The notes below the pieces were generated by a model, which was given only the letters and a program-made list of their open reading frames with translations, ran no database searches and was not told the DNA's origin. From NCBI GenBank assembly GCA_947284805.1, contig OX369286.1:3780372-3844371 (forward strand): a stretch of 64,000 bases of DNA, written 5' to 3'. Below, in pieces: positions 13,301 to 25,300 of this stretch. Made by a program: the position numbers and the translations under genes. Origin of the DNA: Coleophora flavipennella. Taxonomy: Eukaryota; Arthropoda; Insecta; Lepidoptera; Coleophoridae. The first letter of the stretch is position 1. Every line of letters begins with the position of its first letter.

Positions 13301-16300
13301 TGGCCAGCACGCAGCCCGGATATCAACCCGATCGAGCATGCTTGAGACGAGCTACGGAGATGCGTAAAACAAAGAAGCCCTCCCCCAATCACGCTTCGTG
13401 AGCTCAAAATTGCTCTCACAGAGGAATGGGAGAATATTCCCCAAAATCGTATGAGGAACTTGGTGTACAGCATGCCAAACCGCGTAAACACAGTGATGGA
13501 AGCACGAGGAGGCAATATGAAGTATTAAAATTCAAGTAAATCGTAATGTTGTTCAAAAATGTCATGTTTCCTATTTTTGTTTTAAGGCGAGATCAGCAGT
13601 TTTTTTTATTTATGTAATTTTTTGTAAATAAAATGTGTGACTCGTAAATTTTATTACTTTCATTTAAGGGGTATTAAAGTGTCTATTAAACACAATTTAT
13701 TTCATGAAGCTAGCCTTCTTAGTTTCCGAGATTTTTAGGATTCTTTAAGTGACCCGGATACATCGCTCTCGAGTGTATGTGGAAGAAATGCTCAATGAAC
13801 ACGTTAGTCCATTTATGGTCAATTTGGGTGAGGATGCTATTTTTATGCATGAAAATGCCCGGCCTCATACGGGTTGGATTGTGAATGACTACCTTCAAGA
13901 GATGAACATTACTCGTATGGAGTGGCCAGCACGCAGCCCGGATATCAACCCGATCGAGCATGCTTGGGACGAGCTAGGGAGATGCGTAAAACAAAGAAGC
14001 CCTCCCCCAATCACGCTTCGTGAGCTCAAAATTGCTCTCACAGAGGAATGGGAGAATATTCCCCAAAATCGTATAAGGAACTTGGTGTACATCATGCCAA
14101 ACCACGTAAACACAGTGATGGAAGCACGAGGAGGCAATACGAAGTATTAAAATTCAAGTAAATCGTAATGTTGTTCAAAAATTTCATGTTTCCTATTTTT
14201 GTTTTGAGGCGAGATCAGCAGTTTTTTTTTTATTTATGTAATTTTTTGTAAATAAAATGTAGTGACTCGTAAATTTTATTACTTTCATTTAAGGGGTATT
14301 AAAGTGTCTATTAAACACAATTTATTTCATGAAGCTAGCCTTCTTAGTTTCCGAGATTTTTAGGATTCTTTAAGTGACCCGGATTCATCGCTCTCGAGTG
14401 TATTATGAGTAGACAAGTAGGTATACACATAGACCGATAGTTGTATTCATTTAGGTTATTCAGGTGAGCTGATGATGGAAGGTGTAACTCCGTAACTTGC
14501 ATCCTGCTGAGATGATGACGGAAACCACAGGACTCTGTATCAGTTAATAAAACACATGCATTATGATTTGATGATCCCTATTGGCTAGGTGATTGGGTTT
14601 TGCGTTGTTAAATAGATAACATTATCACTATAAGTAAAAAACTAAAAAAACTAAAAACCGACTTCAAAAAGAAAATACTCATAAGTGTGAAATAATATAT
14701 TTATACATATAATGGTTAATTTCAACCAAAAATAATAAAATTAAAGGTAAGTACGAATGAAATTAGGGTATTTGAGGTCGGTGCCAGCAAAGCGATCGAA
14801 CCTAAAACAAAAACGTAAGTATTTGATAAGGTGCTGGTACCGACTTCAAAAAAATGTAGTCCCCTAATTTGATTCCTTCTTACTTTTGACTTCAATATTG
14901 TTGGTTAATTTCGTGTATTTATATGCATAAAAATAATATTGCATACTTTTGAGTATTTTATTTTTATAGTCAGTTTTTATTTTTTTAAACTTTATTTTTT
15001 GACTTAAAAATGTTTTTTTAATGCACAATTGATAAGTCCTTAGCATCATCTCACCTGATGGTAAGTGATGATGATAACAGGGTTGCCACCCCTACTCTAA
15101 AATAGAGTATTGTCCTGTTTTTCGCGTAGGTGTACTTTATAATCTACAACACAAATAAAGTACGCTAAAATACTCTATTTATCTTACTCTTGACTGATGT
15201 TGGTGTATTACTGGTTATGATCACTTACGAGACTAAATAAACTGTTATCCAATGCCACAAAGCTTTGGTGTTTAATTGAACGTTGGAAACGCAGCCATGC
15301 GAAAGTAAAATGAACATTTTGAAAGCGCAATTGAAGCATTTAATTTGCAAAAACTTGGAATAGTTATAAACAGATTTTTTCTGACCAATACACGGCCAAA
15401 AAATATGGAGTACATCTTTATCTAAATATATATAACTCAAAGGTGACTGACTGACTGACAAAGTGATCTATCAACGCACAGCCCAAACCACTGGACGGAT
15501 CGGGCTGAAATTTGGCATGCAGGTAGATGTTATGACGTATGCATCCGTTAAGAAAGGATTTTGGGAAATTCCCACGGGAACCGCAAAAATCGGGATCTGC
15601 GTGGGCGAAGCTGCGGGCATCCACTAGTATTCTATAAAAGTGAAGATTTTCCAAATACGTACAAATTTGTTTTTTATATTTTGCCTGTGCCTGCAACTTC
15701 AGCATTCACTGAGAGAGTTTTCTCTCTTATGAATGTAAAGTGGAGGGACGTAAGGAACAAAGCTTTCCTAAACATAATTTAAAATGAGCTGATCATATAT
15801 TTCAATTGCAAAGAGTCTCCAAATATCTTCATGAACGACAATTAATATTTGTAAAAATTGTAAAAATTATACAAATAAGTAAAGTTGACCCCGCCGGGAA
15901 TCGAACCCAGGACCTCCTGGTGTGAAGCGAATGGAATTACTATTACGCCACGGAGGCGGTTAAATCTATTTTTTATTGTTATTATAACAGCTCATATACG
16001 TCCCCACCGAGGGGCTCGAGCCTACCCTGAATCAGGGCGATTAGGCCTTAGTCGACCACGCGGGCCCAGTGCCCACAACCTTCAAGTTTCTTCGCAGGCG
16101 TGTGCAGGTTTCCTTACGATGTTTTCCTTCACCGTTAAAGCAATCGGTAATTATATGTACGTAAGTTTTTTTTTAAACTCATTGGTACATTGGCCGTCCA
16201 GATTTGAACCCGGTACCTCTGGTTAGTTTAGTTAGTAAGTTTGCGTTTAAATGGTATAATATTAGGTATTGAAGCGACGCTTCGATCGTCTGTGCCACGT

Positions 16301-19300
16301 ACCACGTAAAACTACGCTCTTTCACACTAGTATATTTGCAATGGCTCCTATGATATATAATAAAATACCTAAAGTAATACGTGACTCAAATAACATGAAT
16401 AGTTTTAAACGACAATTGAGGACTTTTTTGATAGAAAAAGCGTACTATACAATTAATGAATTTGTAAACGATAAATCCATTTGACATGTTTGTTCCATAC
16501 ATTGACATACTGTTTTAGTTTATAACTTTGATAAATCCATTGATATAGTATTTTGTATTTTAGGTTAGGTTTACTATGACATAAGAATTTATTTTGACAT
16601 TACTTTATATTATTTTCTGCCTTTTCAGGATTTATCTGGTTATTTTTTTTTTATTCTAATTTTGTACGTCCTAAAGGACAGGTCATAAAGCACATTAATT
16701 TTGTTTAACATCTGTATATTTACTTATGATCACAAATAAATTAATTTGAATTTGAATTGATTTTATGTCAGTAGGTAAAGCATTATAAATTTCAACACAC
16801 ATTACTACACACTGTCTATTGTAATGAGTCAGTTTGGGTGTACTGTTTAAAACTAATTTGTTTGGGTCTCTTACAGCCCTTTTGAAATATTAATTACAAA
16901 TAATTTGGATCTGTGTGCGAGGTACATAAAGTACCTTATTCAGACTTTTCCTGGAATAATGAACCACCCAATGTAAAAGGTCTTATAAATTATTTCATAG
17001 TTATCCACAAATAAGTGAAACACTTAAATATTAGTAATTTTTGAGAAAAGAACCGATTAATTGCAAGTCAGAACCGCGCACAAAGAGTTCCGTACAGTCA
17101 TACTAGACGGCGCTAGTTTATTCACGTTTTAAAAAAACACGATTTTTGTTCGTAGACTTTTTCTAATTTTTTGTATTTGTTGTAATAGCGGTGTAACCCC
17201 CCCCCCCCCTATTTAAATATATAAATATAACTAACTAAACCTACCTATAATACGCATACGTACATACAACATACAACCTACCACTATCTACCTATAAGAA
17301 GTATGTAAACTATACTTGATTTTTATTGCATTTTAAAATACGATTAAACGTTTGGCCAGATCGTCTAGAGAACCCTAATTTGCGATCGCAGTAACTCAGA
17401 GTCTTTTTGAAGGTGAATGACAAGTTATTTTAAAGAGATTAATCTATCACGTTGTGTTTGGACGAACGATATAGTCTAACCCGTAATTTTGAAGTATTTC
17501 GCGCGGAACCCTAATTTTCCCTACTGTGATTGCTCCCTATTTTGGGCCCCCCAAAATTGGGGAGGGTAGCTAGCCCCGAGTGCTCGGAATAACGCAATAC
17601 TTGACTGACGTCAGTACTGCATTATTTTGGTGATTAAAACAATGTACATCTAATTCAAGGTAATTGAACGAGCGATTTTAGCTCCAAATAGGTATTTACG
17701 ACTAAGATGAAGCCCCGCTAGCTACTATCTCCTGCAAACCACTAAGGTACACGATGGGAGTCCACCCGCTTCAAGTGTAATTTAATTAAGCTACACGACA
17801 ATGTATAGTGTACTAAGCCGTGTACCACCCAGAATCCCAAAGCTAGTGTATATAAAACGCTTGTGACTCACAAGTTGTGAGGCGCCTTATTATACGTGTA
17901 TAGTGTGAACTATGTCTGCAACTTTACAGCCAAAGCTTGTCCATCCCTATTCGTCAGGTAGGATTAATACCTTCGAACAGTGATTGATCGCGAATAAATA
18001 TTAGCACTAGGTACTAAAATAAAGTAGATATTCCGCCTTGAATGTCGCTCATCCTGTGAGAAGAGCACCACGGAACGTGAATTAAGTAGATAATCTACTA
18101 ATATGGTTCTTAGACCTGGAACTGTGCCATACAGTTGTATATAACGGTATAAAGACCTACGGTCTATACAGCTAAGCGAAATGGACACAATATCCACCGT
18201 GCTGCCGGCTCCAAATAATACATAGTGTTAAAGATCTGTCTTTAGACGTAGTAAACCCTTGATAAAGGGCGATAGACAGTCCAGCAGGTTTGCTAAACGT
18301 AAAAGAACAACGAACCAACACAGTCGCAACCCATTGTGACACCCACGCGAATCATAGTCGCAGCATCACAATTAGGTCAAAGCGAAAAGGCGTGTAAGCC
18401 AAGTGTTTGGTCGAGACGCTAGTTCAGGACGCAATAGAAGCCGACAGGACGCGGACACCGTGAGCACCCGTCCATAATAATCAAAAACTGTAGAATAGAT
18501 TTAGTTTCTAAAACTAGCGCATATTAACTGACCCTAGCTATGGTTACCACCAGGATGGGTCGGCTACCTACATCATAATCGGTCTTACTAAAATCACTAG
18601 TAGTAAGGCGCGAACGCCTAACCTATTCGTTTGTTTGCTCAATACTTTCCTAGACGCTCGGTCCGATTCGGGTGAAATTCTGCCAAGGCATGCTTGTGAT
18701 AAGCTACAGATAGGACCTACCTATCTATAATTACATTAGTATCAGAATAGGCGAAGCTCGAACGCCTATAGTTTGTTTGTTAGTCCATTACATTTATCCC
18801 ATAAAAGTGTGGACAGATTTAGCTAAAATTTGGTAAAATTAGGAGTTGTTCATATCTATGAACCACTGAGCTACATATCTAGCCCATATTGCATGGAGCT
18901 TGGTAAACAGCCATCTCAAGTATGACATAGGCCTTCCCGCGACAGCATAGCGCCGTACTATCTCGAATGAGATTAGTGAACTGAGTGGACCTCGTGTTCA
19001 CGGAACCCTAAAGCTTTGACCGCACACGTGGCCTCGGTGATTTCATCATATCAGCCGCTGCAGAATAGATATCATCTCTCCCCAGCAGTGGACTCAGCAC
19101 TTCCCACTTCCTGCGCATGTGGCTACAGCAGTTATATCATCAGTCTCTGTTGGACAAATGTCCCAGCGGTGGACAAGCTCTTCCCACATCCTACAAACGT
19201 TGCTACAGCTATCATATCATGTCACAACCGGTTGCATTGATGAATATTATCCCTTGTCTAAATGTGGGCCTACCTACTACCTATCCTAATCTAATAAATA

Positions 19301-22300
19301 AAAAACCCTGAAATAAATGCATTAAAACCTATTAAATATAGAATGGAAATTAACACACATTTAAATAAGCTATGAAACCTGGAAACACAATTAATTAGTA
19401 ATTACCTATAAATTTAAGGAGAATAAACACTCTTAAACACTCACGTGCCTCGTAGAACAAAGATTTCCTATTTCTGTGTCATCTGACTTACTTAGCAGGC
19501 AGGTCATGGACACGGCCCATGTGTGGGGTTGTCGGGCAGCGTGGCGTCCTTGCAGTTGTCCTTTGAATACGTGTTTCTCCTCTGGTGGTCTATTCGAATG
19601 AGGGCGAGCATCGGCGTGTCCGTGGTTTTATAAGCTGTCACACAGACGCAGCCTCGGCGGCGCGCGGGCAGTCGCACGCACACCTATAGCCATCGCGTGA
19701 TCCAAGCCGCCCGACATCGAGGCGCCTTTATCTCTTCGGCCTCAGTTTTCGCGCCAATCACTACCTTAGACAATCTGTTATAACGTGCGCACCGCGTGGT
19801 TCGAATGACGACCGACAGGCGGCAGCCTGGCTTCTCGGAAATAATCCCCGAGCTAATTTGTTTCAATAACTGTCTAATCACTCGACTCGAGGTTAATCCT
19901 CACCCGACTGAATAAAACTTAGTTATGTTTTTCCCAATAGACAGATTCCTTTTAGTCTATCAAGACTCACTGTAATACCTATAGATATTTATTTATACAT
20001 ATGGATCCGTTACAGCGGCCACCGAAATACATCATCTGTGAAAATTTGAACTATGTAGCTGTCACAGTTCATGAAATACAGCCTGGGGACAGACGGACGG
20101 ACAGCGAAGTCTTAGTAATAGGGTCTTGTCTTCCCTTTGGGTACGGAACCCTAAAAACGAGCCAAGTACGACTCGGGGTAATACAAACAGGATTTTGCAG
20201 CAAAAATAATTTAACCAACAAAACAAGACCTCTCAGTACATACTTTGCTCTAGGTAAATAGGGACCTACTTATGTTGGAATTTAGAAATTCTATTTTTGC
20301 TGTGGGAACGGAATTACTTTAGATTTTTTCATAGGTTTTCCTGTAATCTACGCATTGAACATCATATACCGTGATTTTTTTCAACATTTTAGGCTTAGAA
20401 GTTTCGAAATTTCAGCTGCCTCTTAGTTAGCATCCATCAGTGGAAAATTCAGCTGCCTTTCACTAATATTATGAAACTAAAACTCAACACTACTATTCCC
20501 TGGCCCACCTCTACCTTCCATTCGTGTGAACACCGCGCTACTTTTATCTGAGTATTTAAGTTATACGACTATAATTTATCCTAAAAATCTTTTATTTTTA
20601 GGTGTACTGAAAGGTGCTATCGTCATAACAAAGAAGGCTAAAATACGAGCAATTATTCAAGAACTAGGTGTGATGTGGAGAGACGAGCTCACCCAAGTGC
20701 AATATGAGGAGAGAAACGCTTTGATGAAACGTCTGCATTTGTGCCATGCAGGTGAGTAATAAAGAAATAAATTGTCTAGCCATGCGGCGATTGTAATAAC
20801 TACCGTGGAATTTCCCTTTTGAGCATCGTTGGAACGATTCTATCTAGACTCCAACAGCTTGCAGGTCGCGTCTATGCTGAGGCCCAGTGTGGGTTTTGCC
20901 CCCAGAAGACATGATCTTTATACTTCGCCAGTTACAGGAGAAGTGTAGAGAACAGAGCACTTAGCAGGGAAGATCTGTACTCAGCACTCGAGTGTATTGG
21001 GTTTTTACCGCAGCTCCTAAGTCTTGTGAAATCTTTCATGAGGGTATGAGTTGTGTTGTTGATGTATAACAATAGCACATCAAAGCCGTTGGTGTAAGCA
21101 GAAGGGGTTCTACAGGGCTGTGTTTTGGCACCGACCCTATTCGGATTATACTTATCGCTGATTTTTAAAACAGCTTTTGGCGACGACAAACAAGGTATCC
21201 ATCTCCACACGAGAGTCGACGGAAAGCTTTACAGCATCATTTCTTTCTTCAAGTCTAAGAGAAACTGTGAGGACCTTTTCGTAGTTAGCCTTCTTTTTAC
21301 CGGTGACGCAGCCTTTGTGGCTAACTCTGACTACCAGCTTCAGTGCATAGTCGACAAGTTTTCTCAAGCTGCACTCTGTTCTCCATATTCATCAATGTCA
21401 AAAAGACAGTTATCCTATCACAAGGCTGTGCGGTTCCACCCTCAATCTCACTTGATGGCGCACTGCTCAACGAAGTCGACCAGTTTTCCCTATAGGGACG
21501 ACCGTGTCAAACAATCTCTCTCTAAACGCAGAGATCGATACCCGTATCGGCAAAGCAAACCATGTTCGGGAGGCTTAGTACAAAAGTATGACATAACAAA
21601 GATCTTATTATAAAGACCAAGATGATCGTCTTTCAGGCTTGCATCTTGAGCATACTCTTGTACGGTGCTGAAACCTGGACTTCATATGCAAAACAAGTAA
21701 ATCGACTCAACACTTTCTAAATGCGCTGTCTTCGTAAGATCTTAAGTATAACATGGAAGGACAGAGTCACCAGCGAGAAGGGTTTTGAAAAAAGTGCACC
21801 TGCATAGCCTTATCGTGTTTCTCAAACAGAGACGTCTGCGTTGGTTAAGGCATGTGTTTAGGATGGACCCTGCCCAGTTACCACGACGTGTTCTGCTGAG
21901 CGCAGTAGCGAATGCGAAAAGAGACGTGGGGAGGCCAATGCATCGCTTTAAGGACTGCCCAAGCGGGACATGACTGCCTTTAAAATAGACTACCACGGCT
22001 GGGAGAGTCTTGCAGAAAAGCGGCTGGAATGGAAAAAGCATATTGCGGAGGATCGCAAACTGTGCGCCAAGAACAGGTTTAGGTCGCTCGCTGCCAAGAG
22101 GGAAAAGTGCCACCAGAGCGGCAATACTCCATCTGCCGCAAACTTTCCCAGCCAGGCTTGCGGGCGAATCTGCCGTGCACGGTCACCACTCGAGAACTTT
22201 ACTGCCCCAACGGCTATGTGCCCTGCCCACTGCCACTTCAGTTTAGCGATTCTGTGAGCTATGTTGGTTAATTTCGTTCTTCTGCGGATCGCCTTATTTC

Positions 22301-25300
22301 TGATTCGATCGCGTAAGGAAATGCCGAGCATAGCTCGTTCCAAAGCCCTTTGGGTGACCTTGAGTCTTCTTATGAGGCCCTTACGCTGTAAATGCTTCGA
22401 CCGCCCCTTACCATCGCTCTGTTAAGTTAATCGAATGTTCTTATTTTAATAAACGAGTGGTAAAATTGGTCTTCCTGGCAAAAAAATTAAAGGATAATTT
22501 CCAATAAATCCACTTCTTATTACTGTTTGCCTATACGCTATAAAGGCGTAATTTTAATTGTCGATTTGTGTATTCTAGAGGGTGAAGTATGCACAGCGTG
22601 GCTCATCATAATTAGCCTCTACGTCTATCACAGACGATTTAGTACCGTGTCCTGGACTAGAGGCAAAGCTTTTGATCACTTAGCAACCCGATGCGTTAAA
22701 AGCAGACTCACCCACAAGCCTGGCTGGGAAAGTTTGCGGCAAATTGAGTATTGTCGCTCTGGTGGCGCTTTTCCCTCTTGGCAGCGAGTGCCCCAAACGA
22801 GGCCTCGTCGTTTGTGAACCTCCGCAATACGCTTTTGTCATTCCAGCCACTTTTCTGTAAGACTCTCATAGACGCGCTGGTCTATTTTAAGGGCAGCCAT
22901 GTTCCGCTTGGCGCAGTCCTTAAAGCGAAGCATTGGCCTCCCCACGTCTCTTTTTGCATTCGCTACTACGCTCAGCAGAACACATGGTGGTAAACGAAAT
23001 TTTTCAAAAATGCCTATGTCTAAGTTAAGACGAAAAAACATCGAGAAAGTGCAAAAGTGGGTTTATTTTTTTTCCTCTTTACACGTAAAGAAAAAGATAG
23101 AGACAACAGTTCCAAAGGGTATTGGGCCTTAACGAAGCGGCGTTATGTTACCAAATATCGTTTAGATTTCCCAAAAAAATAATACCTATACAGATTTATC
23201 TTCATTTTCTCGATTTTTAAGGCGACGCATCGGAAACTTTGGTCGCAAGCATCGATATATATGTATCTTTTGTCTTAGGGATCTTGATTTTTCTTAGCAA
23301 TTACATAACATATTAAGACAGCGATATTTTGATTTTATAACCTGATTCTTAATTTCTATGACCTCATTTTGTCAGTTGCAGAAGCACGATTCGTTAACTT
23401 TAATAACAGAAAAAACATATTAAAGAAATCTTTTTTAAAACAGAGATTTGATTCTACAGGAAAAAAATAATATTAAAGAAATCTCTTTTAAAACAGAGAT
23501 TTGATTCTACAGGAAAAAAAATAATATTAAAGAAATCTCTTTTAAAACAGAGATTTGATTCTACAGGAAAAAAAATAATATTAAAGAAATCTCTTTTAAA
23601 ACAGAGATTTGATTCTACAGGAAAAAAAATAATATTAAAGAAATATCTTTTAAAACAGAGATTTACATTCTACAGGCAAAGCAGACCGTTTTAGTACCTC
23701 TAAATTTTCTTAGTCAAAAAACTTTGAAAATGTGCAAAAGTGTGTTTATTTTCTATACTCTTTACACGTAAATAAAGAACAGAAATAACTGTTCCAATTA
23801 ATGCCTCACCCTAATCATCTCAGCTCTATTTAATAATTGTTTTGCCTTATTGGTTTTGATATTAATAAGTGGACTGTATTTTTGAGGATGGTGGTTTTGT
23901 AAAATGTATGGAAGGAATAAAGTAAAGGAAAACGCACCTGTATAGCGATTCTTGTGATAGCCGAACAATCAGGAGTCCACGTGACGCGGTGAATGTAGTA
24001 ATTTTGGTTGATATCGTATATTATTTTGTCACAAACACTGTCACGGATGTTCCAGCTGGCCAGCTTCTAGGTTTGGTAATCACACACTAGATATTCACAA
24101 GATTTAACAGTTTTTATAATTAATTTAGCGGCACATAAGCGCAGACGACGCGCACCCGATCGCCATGTTTTCGCATCTGATTGAAGGAAGGGTAGGGGGG
24201 GTGTTCGTCGATATAGATATGTAAGGATATACAGTCCGTTCTTCTAATTAAATCTGAACCATTTCCCCCGGGCTTAAAGGGTTGCCTTTAAGAAGAATAA
24301 TACTAACAAATTATGATACAATACATTAACAAAATAACCCTAACTCAATCCTAAACTTAAGTTATAATATACTAAACTTATTACAAGTACTTAGTCTACT
24401 GATTGGGTAAAGGACAAAGCTTTACTACGGGACGAACAAAAAGTCCCTTTGATGTTTTGATGGTAGCAACGCGAGTCACTCCATCACTTGATATATGAGC
24501 CTCCTCAACAATACCTAGAGGCCATGAAAATAATGGAACATTATCAACAATAACAATTACAACAGTACCCTTGACAATGGGGACGGAAGGAACATTCCAT
24601 TTTGCTCGAGACTGCAATTGGTGCAAATATTCACTATGCCATCTCTTCCAGAATGATTTCACAAGTGAATCCAAGAGGGAATGTCGCTCTTGCAAGTTGC
24701 AAGATACCATGTCAGATACAGGTAGAGTCGATAGAGGCGCTGAACCTAGAAAATGCGCAGGCGTTAATGCTGAGGGCTCAGATGGATCACTGCTTAAAAC
24801 AGTAATTGGACGAGAATTAATTAGCGATTCTACGCATGAAATCACGGTTAAAATTTCCTCATATGATAGTATTTGCTGACCTATCGTTTTAAACAAGTGT
24901 GTTTTGACCACCTTAACCATACTTTCCCAACACCCACCGAAGTGCGGGGAGGCAGGTGGTATTAATTTCCACTCTATTCTTTCCTTTGAGAGTTCTGACA
25001 TGAGCGGTTCATGATATGTTTCTAGAAACTTGTACAAGTCCTTTAAGTACGAACGTGCACCTATAAAATTGGTACCTCTATCTGAGTAGAGACACTTGAT
25101 GGATCCGCTTCGTGAAAGAAATCTTTTCAAAGCAGCGAGGAAGCTAACAGTTGTGAGATCTGTAGCCAGCTCGATATGTATCGCGCGTGTTGTGAGACAA
25201 GTAAAAATGCAGAGCCATGCCTTACGGCATTTGACTCCTCTGCCACGAACCGGCGTATACTGGAGTGGACCAGCATAGTCACATCCTGTGTGTGTAAAGG

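Larger units (their letters stand above)
12195..14400 (+). mobile_element. Tc1-like DNA transposon, self-nested chimera
   Basis: The outer terminal inverted repeats are about 95 bp, starting ACTCGAGAGCGATGAATCC on the left and ending cgctctcgagtg on the right, with TA target duplications (12193-12194 and 14401-14402). A third copy of the right terminal repeat lies internally and ends at 13775. The unit is one full-length element (12195-13775), a TA, and then the 3' half of a second copy (13778-14400) with its own right end. The family is Tc1: spacing between the second and third catalytic residues is 34 (DD34E). Confidence 0.85.
11874..14670 (+). mobile_element. AACCGACTTC-family repeat interrupted by a Tc1 element
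   Basis: The left part is 11874-12194 and the right part 14401-14670. Joined at one TA they match the uninterrupted copy at 8061-8660 (ttctttaaata|ttat...). The insertion is the Tc1-like unit at 12195-14400 flanked by TA. Confidence 0.7.

Noticed and set aside
20830..22160. Further receptor exon right after exon 2
   Set aside because: The open frames there translate as LINE reverse transcriptase; the phase-correct exon with TM3 lies at 33399-33587.
23418..23685. CRISPR-like regular repeats
   Set aside because: The units are contiguous with no unique spacers, and the genome is an insect's.
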